DNA from: Gemmatimonadaceae bacterium
GTDB taxonomy: Bacteria; Gemmatimonadota; Gemmatimonadetes; Gemmatimonadales; Gemmatimonadaceae
DNA length: 64,000 nucleotides
Reading direction: 5' to 3'
Assembly: GCA_016720905.1 (NCBI GenBank)
Contig: JADKJT010000030.1
Location: forward strand, 372,001 to 436,000
The position numbers were made by a program, and so were the translations under genes. Shown here piece after piece: positions 54,201 to 61,181 of this stretch (position 1 is its first letter; each line of letters begins with the position of its first letter). The notes beneath the pieces are model-generated. The model saw nothing but the letters and a program-made list of their open reading frames with translations. It had not been told where the DNA came from and ran no database searches.

Positions 54201-55831
54201 TTGACGGCTCGTACTTGCCACGCGTGGTGAGTGAAGGCCTCTATACCGGCCGTCGGGTGGTGGCCCAGGCCACCATCACTGACAGTGCCGGCGGTCGGAT
54301 CAATGCGGAAGCGCGCGTCCCGATGGATCTCTCCATTGCGACGGTCGAGAAGCGATTGCTCAGTGATGCGGTCGATGCGGATATCCAGGCCGATTCCCTG
54401 CGCCTTGACGCCTTGAAGATCTCCGTGGCCGGTGTCAGTCGCGTGCGTGGCGTGTTGGACGGCCACGTGGCGCTGACCGGCACCATGGATCGGCCGATTG
54501 GAACGGGGACGATGATCCTGTCGGATTTTTCGGCGCGGGTGGACGAGTTGGGGATAGAACCCAACGAAGGGCGCGCGGTGGTGCGCGCGGCGCAGGACTC
54601 GCTCATCCTCGAATCCTTCCGCATGGTCAGCGGTCGCACGTCGGATACCGTGGGCGTGCGCGGCGCCATGCGCTATGCGCTCAACGAACCGGTGACGATC
54701 AGCGCCCAGATCGCCGCCAGTAACCTGGTCCTCGCGCGTCGCCGCGACGGTACCGAGATGGTGGTGAGTGGAGCACTCGACGCGCGTGGTCCGCTGTCGC
54801 GCCCGTCGGTAGGCGGCACGGTGTTCGTGCCGCGGGCCACTTTGATGATTGATCCGCTGAGCGCCAGTACGGCGCTCGACCTCACCTCCGTGACGGCCCG
54901 CCAGTACCTCGCGCCAAGCGAAGTGCCGGTGGTCGATTTCGCCGGTCGCTCGTTGACGCGATTGGGCCGTTTCGCGTCGGTCGATCACGTGCGCGTGGAT
55001 CTCGGCAATGAAGTGTGGGTGCGGACGCCCGAAGCGACGGTCAAACTGTCGGGGGGCGTGAATCTCTCCACGAAAGGCGACGCGTTGGTGCCCGAGGGCG
55101 AAATCACTGCCAACCGCGGGCAGTACCAATTGGCGCTCGGGGTGGTGAATCGCAGCTTCAGCATCGATTCCGGACGGGTGCGCTTCTTTGGCGACACCGC
55201 CATTGCGCCGTCGTTGGACATCAGCGCCACCAACGTCGTCCGATTGGCTACCGGCGATGAAATTCCGGTTGGGGTCCACATCGGCGGCACCATTGTGACG
55301 CCGTTGTTGACGCTCTCGAGCTCAGATCCGCTGTACGCCAGCGCGCCGGAATCGGAAATCATCTCGCTGCTCATCTTCGGGGCGCCGACCTTCGCGCTCG
55401 ACGGTCAAAGTCAGAGCACCGTGCGCGCCGTCACCGGTGTGCTGCTCCCGTCGTTTGGCGGGGCAGTGGTGGAAGGCGCGCTGCACAAGCTCTTTCCGGT
55501 GTTCAATACCCTGCAGGTGACCACGGCGGGCGGCCAGTCGAGCGATGTGAATGCCTACTCCCTGCTGGACAACCTCAGCATCACGGCCGGCAAACAGCTG
55601 GGCGAACGGACGTTTCTGCGGCTGAACACCGGGGTCTGTCGGGGGACGGGGCAGACCTCGGTGCGCGGCGCGTCGCTGTGGTATGGGATCGGGGTGGAGT
55701 ACCGGCTGTCTCGGGGCTTCATGGCCCAAATGGGTGTCGATCCTGGTTCGGCGCCCTGCTCCAGACTGGGGAATGACCTCTTCCCGCGAATGCAATTTGG
55801 ATTTGATCTCTTCCGCGAGTGGATCTTCTAG
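51275..55831 (+). CDS. tamB: TamB-like translocation and assembly module protein
   Basis: About 1,518 aa from ATG 51275 (TGATG overlap with the Omp85 stop). N-terminal TM anchor (WWAAGIIGALIAGVSIALLW) followed by more than 1,100 residues of repetitive beta-rich sequence (AsmA/TamB-type groove). The C-terminal DUF490 domain has EGEITANRGQYQLALGVVNR, IGGTIVTPLLTLSSSDPLY and EIISLLIFGAPT, ending LGNDLFPRMQFGFDLFREW. TamB bridges inner and outer membranes and works with an Omp85 partner in outer-membrane protein insertion or lipid transport. The gene is intact over 4.5 kb. Confidence 0.9.
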   Translation: MSARQRRYWWAAGIIGALIAGVSIALLWVTGTLNGRRWVLARLVTTIDGAFGGRGHLRVGVLRDISWSGHVRADSVSIVDSAGVPVIHVAHVDGVLSLGALLDRRVHLRALQLEDLRVDLRRDFTGPWNFAYIISGPKSNKPAGPPGFGDDIRIDTLRVSIGTITTIGPWAPNAMFAGATRDSVIAVRDSLHDIIRTPRGLLERRRFAIERLVAHSGIIMQPSHAPSSLMIDSLRGTVSDPPVRISAAAGQVSWTPDSLRLALPQLSLPASHGSAVGRVWWHEPGAVRYDVNITAQAGLSDLTWIWDVLPAVGGGSATVRMRTLESADDAEYALSDLDVASMNSRISGRLNVIVRPADILMHHVDLTFAPIGSDLLRRLSYDAVPAAVNGSVTGRLVATTGGPLRNFLIDRLDAQFTDAVVPGAVSSLRASGAVTMGVAPAARNVMVQAFRADVRSARALAPTLPNIDGIVEGRGRIVAADLRAADVKSLDMTWTDGAGNVSRVTGDARVGYGLRVPTIELALILDPLSMRALARVDTTLGVQSTLAGKVFASGTLDSLAWRATLSADSTSRVALIGTASIQPATWRVSATGDVLAFDTHAWTARADMPQTALTGAVRVSAAGRRDSAALQVDEAHSDVSLRQLEAVNRPAFDVLTSMTLDRQRLRVDSLTVHVGGVTLEAHGALARMTSEPINAASATASLAPSAPDTLEVSARADTLESVRRQLTRLAATLAPLDSVTAASLRAFAADTLQGDASVSGYLFGSLHDLDATLALGARDVQIGAIRVGRIFGSLHAEHVLTRPTFEGVATADAMDGVGAIRIASTEFRVQRANPDSGRLVLDASSANDAHFVVRGGYLRRDGALTIVADSLLFAYDSVTWRSAAPIRIVSDDAGLRIDSLEVRSSARGLLALRADVPMQGAVQGTMHLERFPVGEAAAFALGTRTFSGLLTGDAHLRGSRALPLYDWRIDADSLGVDGSYLPRVVSEGLYTGRRVVAQATITDSAGGRINAEARVPMDLSIATVEKRLLSDAVDADIQADSLRLDALKISVAGVSRVRGVLDGHVALTGTMDRPIGTGTMILSDFSARVDELGIEPNEGRAVVRAAQDSLILESFRMVSGRTSDTVGVRGAMRYALNEPVTISAQIAASNLVLARRRDGTEMVVSGALDARGPLSRPSVGGTVFVPRATLMIDPLSASTALDLTSVTARQYLAPSEVPVVDFAGRSLTRLGRFASVDHVRVDLGNEVWVRTPEATVKLSGGVNLSTKGDALVPEGEITANRGQYQLALGVVNRSFSIDSGRVRFFGDTAIAPSLDISATNVVRLATGDEIPVGVHIGGTIVTPLLTLSSSDPLYASAPESEIISLLIFGAPTFALDGQSQSTVRAVTGVLLPSFGGAVVEGALHKLFPVFNTLQVTTAGGQSSDVNAYSLLDNLSITAGKQLGERTFLRLNTGVCRGTGQTSVRGASLWYGIGVEYRLSRGFMAQMGVDPGSAPCSRLGNDLFPRMQFGFDLFREWIF

Positions 55832-56002
55832 GTTGGCCGAGGCATCTGGCAAGCTCTGCTGTAGCGTTTAAGTGTTGCAGGAAAGCGACAGTTGTGCTGG
55901 TGCAACGGCGAGCTCTGCCGGACGGAATTTATAAATGTATGTAGCGTAATAGGTTATGTATCATCTTCTGAATAACTGTGTCGCAAATAGTGGTCGAATT
56001 GC

Positions 56003-56018
56003 TGGCATTTCAATTGCA
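56003..56018 (+). promoter_or_regulatory. Sigma-54 (-24/-12) promoter for second PEP-CTERM gene
   Basis: TGGCATTTCAATTGCA: TGGC, seven bases, TTGCA, with 10 bases between the invariant GG and GC. The predicted start is about 12 nt downstream, near 56029, leaving a leader of about 55 nt before ATG 56084. It sits in an AT-rich 250-bp intergenic region (55832-56083). The match is closer to consensus than the one at 33896 (TGGCA and TTGCA both kept). Confidence 0.75.
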
Positions 56019-56083
56019 CTTCATACCAATGAATCCGAAATCGAGCCCGTATCCGGGCCCACACTTTTGCTCCGAGACCTTCC

Positions 56084-56785
56084 ATGCGCCGCTTCGCCCA
56101 GCTTGCCCTTGCCATCACCTTGGCGGTCCCCGGTACCTCGTCTGCGCAGTCAGCTCCCGAGCTCGGAAACATCAAGTTCGGCGGAGATGCAGGCTCCAAT
56201 GGGACCGTGGGTGGCTATCAGGTTGGACCGTACAAGGCCCAGCTCAAGGACTTCTCGCCCATGCTCGATGACGTCCTGTCGCCGAACTTCTCATCCATCT
56301 GGTGTGTCGACTTCTCGCACGGCGCACCGTCCTCAAGCAGTTGGGACAGCTACTACGCCACGGCGTTTTCGATGAACTCCATCGGCCGTCAGGGTGACGG
56401 CGACTTCAGCCGGGCTCGCGACGTACAGGCGAAGTACCGTCAGGCTGCATGGCTGATCGAGCAGTACTACGATGTTGGCGGCTCCACCTATTCGTCGACG
56501 AACGTCCAGGGCACTATCTGGAAACTGTTCGGCGCCAATGTCAGCGGCTTCACGGATCTGGCAGTCGCGCAGAATGTCACGCTGACCAGGGACTGGTTCG
56601 TGCTCAGCGATGACGTCAAGACCAGCACGTGGTCCGAGACCAGCAATCAGGAGTTCCTCACCTGGCGCGATCGCCCTGCGCAGACCACGGTCACGCCGGA
56701 GCCGTCAACGTACATGTTGATGGCGGCCGGACTGCTGGCGATGGGCACGGTGTCTCGTCGCCGCCGCGCGACCGCGAAGCCCTGA
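56084..56785 (+). CDS. PEP-CTERM exported protein with possible thioester domain
   Basis: 233 aa. Signal peptide (LALAITLAVPGTSSAQ). The PEP-CTERM tripartite signal at the end is VTPEPSTYMLMAAGLLAMGT followed by the basic tail SRRRRATAKP. The central domain has SSIWCVDFSHG, AAWLIEQYYDVGG and VQGTIWKLFG. The order Cys...(Q)xxIW resembles Cys-Gln thioester (TED) adhesin domains, in which the Gln of a Q-x-x-I-W-like motif bonds to the Cys. It would be sorted by an exosortase (not in the window) to the surface or matrix. Followed by a good terminator. Confidence 0.86.
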   Translation: MRRFAQLALAITLAVPGTSSAQSAPELGNIKFGGDAGSNGTVGGYQVGPYKAQLKDFSPMLDDVLSPNFSSIWCVDFSHGAPSSSSWDSYYATAFSMNSIGRQGDGDFSRARDVQAKYRQAAWLIEQYYDVGGSTYSSTNVQGTIWKLFGANVSGFTDLAVAQNVTLTRDWFVLSDDVKTSTWSETSNQEFLTWRDRPAQTTVTPEPSTYMLMAAGLLAMGTVSRRRRATAKP

Positions 56786-56792
56786 GACGGTC

Positions 56793-58292
56793 TCAGCTTC
56801 GCCCCTCGGTGATCTCTGGTCGCCGAGGGGCGTTTTGCGTGGGGGCCGCCAACGCCTCCCGCCATTTCGTCCATGTTTGGGTGGCTTCACTGGCCCACCG
56901 TTCGCGGGCCGTTCCCAACAGGGCCACGGCGCCACCTGCCACCGCGCCCAATGTCGCGGCCCAACGGACAATCGGATCTGACGCATCGGCATCACCAATG
57001 AGCGCGACCAATAGTTCACGTCGCAATCGCAGCACGACCGGCGAGGCCACCCGGATGCTGTTGAAGCTGGCATCGTAGCGGGCGCCAACTGCCTCGATCA
57101 GCACGGCGGTTCGTGCGAAGTACACCAGTTCGCCCGGCAGCACCACCGGCCACGAGAACAGCTCCCGCATGACCCGCTCGGCGAGCATGCGCGTGCGCTC
57201 GGCGATATCCGACTCGCTGAACGCGATGTCGAGCAGCACCGCCACCAACGCCTGCATGGTCTCGGGCGAGGTGCCCGGCGCGACCATGCCCAGTGCAAAG
57301 AAGCCGTTCGACGTCGCCACCGCATCGCGCCGCACGGCCGCGATGATGGTGTCGAACAGCGCCTTGCGCGTGGTGACGTCCACATCAATCACCATGCCGA
57401 AGTCGAGCAGGATGATACGTCCGTTGGCGTCAACCAGCAGGTTGCCCGGGTGCGGGTCGGCGTGAAACACTCCGTCGCGGAGCATCATGCGGGCGTAGCA
57501 TTCGATGAGCGTCTCCACGAGCGTCAGCGCGGACACCGACCCATCGGCGATGCGCGCTTCCAGCGCGTCGATTCGGGTTCCCGGGAGATATTCGAGGACC
57601 AGCACCTCGTGGCGGGTGAGTTCCGTGATGACCTCCGGGATTCGCAACCGGGGTTCGTCGGCAAAGCGCGCGCGCATGCGCGTGCATTGGGCACCTTCCC
57701 GCACGAAATCCATCTCTTCGCGCACGTGCACGGCAAACTCGTTCAACACCACGCGAAAACCGAGGACGTGGTGATGCGGGAAGCGCGCATACATCCAGTC
57801 CACGAGGCGTCGCGCCAGCCGTACGTCGCGCGCCACGATGGCTTCCACGCCGGGTCGCAGGATCTTCACCACCACCTCTCGACCGAGATGGCGGGCCCGA
57901 TGCACCTGGCCCAGCGAACCGGCGGCGAGCGGCACGGGATCGAGGGCGTCGAGCACCGTGTCCGGATCAACACCCCAAGCCCGCTCGAGCGTCGCACGCA
58001 GCGCCGGCCAGGCCACCGGCGGCACTTGATCGGTCAACGTGCTGAGCGCGCCAAGGTACGGTTCGGCGACCAGATCGGCGCGGGTCGAGAAAATCTGTGC
58101 CAGCTTCACGAAGGTTGGTCCGAGCTCCGCCAATCCACGCACGACCGCGCGTGCTCGCGCCGCATGGAATTCCGCCGAGCGGGGAACCGGCCCGCCCCAT
58201 CGAATCCACCGTCGATAGTCCCGGCGAAACGAGACTGCCAGTGGCACGACGCGCGCGAGAATCACGCCAAGGCGAAGCCAGTCGCGCATCAC
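56793..58292 (-). CDS. ABC1/UbiB-family atypical kinase
   Basis: 499 aa. The UbiB family motifs are present: a KxGQ-like segment (GPTFVKLAQIFSTRADLVAE), the Ala-rich loop LAAGSLGQVHRARHLGR with VVKILRPGVEAIV, EMDFVREG, catalytic HADPHPGNLLV and the metal-binding DFG (LLDFGM). The KxGQ motif is altered (TFVKLAQ), which is within the known range. These proteins are ATPases/kinases linked to quinone synthesis; no C-terminal TM pair is evident in the last 100 residues, apart from a hydrophobic segment (TLGAVAGGAVALLGTA). The 3' end overlaps the terminator of the convergent PEP-CTERM gene. Confidence 0.9.
   Translation of the reverse strand: MMRDWLRLGVILARVVPLAVSFRRDYRRWIRWGGPVPRSAEFHAARARAVVRGLAELGPTFVKLAQIFSTRADLVAEPYLGALSTLTDQVPPVAWPALRATLERAWGVDPDTVLDALDPVPLAAGSLGQVHRARHLGREVVVKILRPGVEAIVARDVRLARRLVDWMYARFPHHHVLGFRVVLNEFAVHVREEMDFVREGAQCTRMRARFADEPRLRIPEVITELTRHEVLVLEYLPGTRIDALEARIADGSVSALTLVETLIECYARMMLRDGVFHADPHPGNLLVDANGRIILLDFGMVIDVDVTTRKALFDTIIAAVRRDAVATSNGFFALGMVAPGTSPETMQALVAVLLDIAFSESDIAERTRMLAERVMRELFSWPVVLPGELVYFARTAVLIEAVGARYDASFNSIRVASPVVLRLRRELLVALIGDADASDPIVRWAATLGAVAGGAVALLGTARERWASEATQTWTKWREALAAPTQNAPRRPEITEGRS
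56800..56836 (+). terminator. Intrinsic terminator of PEP-CTERM gene
   Basis: CGCCCCTCGG, 13-nt loop, CCGAGGGGCG, TTTT: a 10-bp GC stem 14 nt after the PEP-CTERM stop. The hairpin also forms the last codons of the convergent UbiB-type gene, whose stop is at 56793. Confidence 0.85.
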
Positions 58293-58298
58293 GTCATG

Positions 58299-59204
58299 TC
58301 ACTTCGCGCGCGCAGCGCCCGACGCGGCAATCAGCGCGTCGGGATCGAGATGCGACAGGGCGGCGCTGTGCACCCAGAGCGATTGACCGAGTGTGTCATC
58401 GAGCGCCGCCTCAGAGGGATCAATGCGAGCGCGTTTTACCCAGTAGTCGCCGCTGGAGTGGCCGGGCGCGTCGGCGGTGGACAGCCAGACGAGCGTGTCG
58501 GCGCCGGCGTCCGGTCCGATGGATACGACATCCATGATGCGCCGCATCAATCGCCCGCGCCGGCCGTTGTTCACGCCGAAACGGGTTGACACCACGCCGG
58601 GATGCATGGCATGCACGACGATCCGGGCCGGATCGAGACGCGTGGCGAGCGCGCGCGCGAACAGCACGTTGGCCAGCTTGGAGTTCGCATACGCGCGCCA
58701 CCCGGCATACCCGCGTTCGCTCTGCAGGTCATCGACTCGCAAGTGCGCGTCCCGATGCGCCCGACTGGCCACGCACACCACCCGTGACGGGTGTCCGGGC
58801 GACGCGGCGGATGACAGGGATTCGAGGAGCAGGAGCGTGAGCGAGAAATAGGCGAGGTGATTGAGCGCAAACGTTCGCTCGAATCCCTCTGCGGTGAGTT
58901 CCCGCTCGAGAAACACGGCCCCGGCGTTGTTGACCAGCACGTCGATGCGCGGTGCGCGTTGACGCAGTCGCAGGGCCAGATCACGAACAGCTTCCTGGCG
59001 GGACAGGTCGGCAATCTCCCAATCGACGCGGCGGCTGCCGGTTTCACCCATGATGGCGCGCGCGGCGGCGACGGTCTTGGCCTCGTTACGCCCGACCATG
59101 ATGACCCGAGCGCCAGCCGCGGCGAACGCGTGCACGGCCGCACGGCCGATACCATCGCTGGCACCGGTGATCACGACACACTGCCCAGCGAGAGTTGCCG
59201 ACAA
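58299..59204 (-). CDS. Short-chain dehydrogenase (retinol-dehydrogenase-like)
   Basis: 301-aa SDR. TGASDGIG cofactor motif, ADLSRQEAV, LVNNAGAVF, catalytic Ser in CVASRAHR and YANSK. The YxxSK form with the following LANVLFARALA and the DPARIVVHAMHPGVV segment are typical of retinol dehydrogenase-like and WW-domain oxidoreductase-like SDRs. The stop is 6 bp before the UbiB-type start, so the two may be cotranscribed. Substrate unknown, possibly a quinone- or lipid-related ketone given the neighbour (inference). Confidence 0.88.
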   Translation of the reverse strand: MSATLAGQCVVITGASDGIGRAAVHAFAAAGARVIMVGRNEAKTVAAARAIMGETGSRRVDWEIADLSRQEAVRDLALRLRQRAPRIDVLVNNAGAVFLERELTAEGFERTFALNHLAYFSLTLLLLESLSSAASPGHPSRVVCVASRAHRDAHLRVDDLQSERGYAGWRAYANSKLANVLFARALATRLDPARIVVHAMHPGVVSTRFGVNNGRRGRLMRRIMDVVSIGPDAGADTLVWLSTADAPGHSSGDYWVKRARIDPSEAALDDTLGQSLWVHSAALSHLDPDALIAASGAARAK

Positions 59205-59300
59205 CGGAAGCGGGTTTTTGGGACGGTCTGAACGAGAAAAGCGCGACCCGACCGGATCGCGCCTGTCTACGTCTACCCGCTAAACGAAATCAGTTCGCGT

Positions 59301-59996
59301 TTAGTTCGCGACTGCTGAAATCGGGATCGGACCCAGCGAGCCGGCGGTTACCGTGGCTGACTGGAGACCGGTGGACGGCCCGAGCGTCCAACGCACGGTG
59401 ACTTCACCCAGCGCATTGGTGACCACCGACTGGGGCGAAATGCTGCCCCCGCCTGCGGTGACAGCCAGCGCGACGGTCTGATTCGGGATCGGCACATTCG
59501 AGCCGCCGGTGACGCGAATGACGATCTGGACGGGGAGGGCAGCACTGGCCTTGCCCACCTGATTGTTGCCTTGCGCCACCACCAAATCGCTGGGCAGGAT
59601 GCCGAACGCCTGCAGGGTGACCGGGTCCACACCGGGGGCGTTGCCACTCACCGATTGTGCCTGGAAGCCCGGTCCCAGAGTCCATTTGGCCTTGACCTCA
59701 CCGTTGGCGTCACTCACCACCGACGGCGGATCCACGATTCCACCGCCCTGAACCACGTTGAAGCTGACGGGCACCTTCGCCACCGGGGTGCCGTCGGTCG
59801 CGTAGACGCGGAGTACAACCGATGTCGGCAGCTGGGTGCCTGCCGCCGCCTGCTGCAAGTTGCCCTGCACGATCGACAGACGCGAAGCGGCAGGCGCCTC
59901 CACGGTTTTGGTGCAGCCGGGGAAGGCCAACAGCGTCGGGACAGCCGTCAGCAGGGCGGCCAGGAGGTACCGATTTTGGGTCGTGCGCATGGTCAA
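59301..59996 (-). CDS. Lipoprotein with two Ig-like (invasin/BIG-type) repeats
   Basis: 231 aa. Lipoprotein signal LLTAVPTLLAFPGC. Two consecutive domains of about 95 aa follow the same plan. The first has LSIVQGNLQQAAAGTQLPTS, VAKVPVSFNVVQGGG and SDANGEVKAKWTLGP; the second has LVVAQGNNQVGKASAALPVQ, PNQTVALAVTAGGGSISP and TNALGEVTVRWTLGP. These are the bacterial Ig-like (invasin/intimin group 1) repeats. Likely a surface lipoprotein with a structural or adhesive role. Confidence 0.85.
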   Translation of the reverse strand: MTMRTTQNRYLLAALLTAVPTLLAFPGCTKTVEAPAASRLSIVQGNLQQAAAGTQLPTSVVLRVYATDGTPVAKVPVSFNVVQGGGIVDPPSVVSDANGEVKAKWTLGPGFQAQSVSGNAPGVDPVTLQAFGILPSDLVVAQGNNQVGKASAALPVQIVIRVTGGSNVPIPNQTVALAVTAGGGSISPQSVVTNALGEVTVRWTLGPSTGLQSATVTAGSLGPIPISAVAN

Positions 59997-60121
59997 CGTG
60001 GGTCGGGGTCTCTCTCTCCACGTGGGAGTGTCGGCCGGTCCACAGCCGGAGTTGAGCGCCGGTTTTCGGTCGACGTTTTGGGGGAGCGCTGGACTGGCGT
60101 GCGTCGTAGATTGGACCAGCT

Positions 60122-61177
60122 ATGACAGTCACTCCCTTGCACGGTGCTCGACCCGCCAGACGGGCCGATTCAACGGGTCACGGTCCCACCGCCGCCGGGG
60201 GGTCGAACCCTCGTTCGGTTGACGACGCGCCCGCTCGTAACCCGGGCTCGGCGCTCGATCTCGCTTTCGTGCGCTCTATCCGCATCAACCGAAGTGCCGT
60301 GGAACGACGCGTGGCAACCCTGTCTGGGCGCCGCACGGTGAAAAAGGACTGGCAAGCCGCTTGGTTGCTGCGGGCCATCAGTTGCATGGACCTCACCACC
60401 CTCTCGGGAGACGATACTGCGGGCAATGTCCGGCGGCTGTGCGCCAAGGCTCGCCATCCACTTCGAGAAGATCTGGTCAGCGCGCTGGGCGTTGCCGACC
60501 TCAATCTGACGGTGGGGGCCGTGTGCGTGTATCACGCGTATGTCGCAACCGCCGTCGACGCGCTGCGCGGGTCCGGCGTGCCGGTCGCGGCGGTGTCCAC
60601 CGGATTCCCGGCCGGGCTATCGCCGATGGAAACCCGTTTGGCGGAAATTCACGCGTCGGTGGCCGCCGGTGCTGCGGAAATCGACGTGGTGATCACGCGC
60701 GCGCATGTGCTCACGGGGAATTGGCAGGCATTGTACGATGAAGTTCGGGCGTTCCGCGACGCCTGCAGCGACGCGCACCTCAAGACGATTCTTGGCGTGG
60801 GTGAACTGGCGACACTCACCAACGTGGCCCGAGCGAGTCTGGTGGCCATGATGGCCGGTTCCGATTTCATCAAGACCAGCACGGGCAAGGAGCCGACCAA
60901 CGCGACGCTTCCCGTGGGCCTGGTGATGACGCGCATGATTCGCGAATACGGCGCGCGAGAAGGCCATGAAGTGGGATTCAAGCCGGCCGGTGGTATTCGC
61001 TCGGCCAAGCAGGCGCTTGACTGGCTGATTCTCATGAAGGAAGAACTGGGCGATCGGTGGTTGCGTCCGCACCTGTTTCGCTTCGGCGCGAGTGGACTGC
61101 TCACCGATATCGAGCGTCAGCTGGAACACTTCGTGACCGGCCGCTATGCGGCGTCACATCGCATGCCCATGGTGTGA
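60122..61177 (+). CDS. deoC: Deoxyribose-phosphate aldolase
   Basis: 351 aa. DERA cleaves 2-deoxyribose-5-phosphate to glyceraldehyde-3-phosphate and acetaldehyde. The Schiff-base Lys is in SDFIKTSTGKEP (K251), the second active-site Lys in VGFKPAGGIRSAK and the acidic base region in EIDVVITRAHVL. The first 60 or so residues are extra and low-complexity compared with E. coli DeoC, while the core matches the longer bacterial/eukaryotic type (MDLTTLSGDDTAGNVRRLCA). ATG 61182 of the adjoining dehydrogenase starts 4 bp after the stop, consistent with an operon for deoxyribose use. Confidence 0.93.
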   Translation: MTVTPLHGARPARRADSTGHGPTAAGGSNPRSVDDAPARNPGSALDLAFVRSIRINRSAVERRVATLSGRRTVKKDWQAAWLLRAISCMDLTTLSGDDTAGNVRRLCAKARHPLREDLVSALGVADLNLTVGAVCVYHAYVATAVDALRGSGVPVAAVSTGFPAGLSPMETRLAEIHASVAAGAAEIDVVITRAHVLTGNWQALYDEVRAFRDACSDAHLKTILGVGELATLTNVARASLVAMMAGSDFIKTSTGKEPTNATLPVGLVMTRMIREYGAREGHEVGFKPAGGIRSAKQALDWLILMKEELGDRWLRPHLFRFGASGLLTDIERQLEHFVTGRYAASHRMPMV

Positions 61178-61181
61178 ACCG

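Noticed and set aside
54149..55279. 376-aa ORF on the minus strand inside tamB
   Set aside because: It is antisense to the conserved C-terminal TamB region, His/Arg-rich with no recognisable domain; an artefact of high GC.
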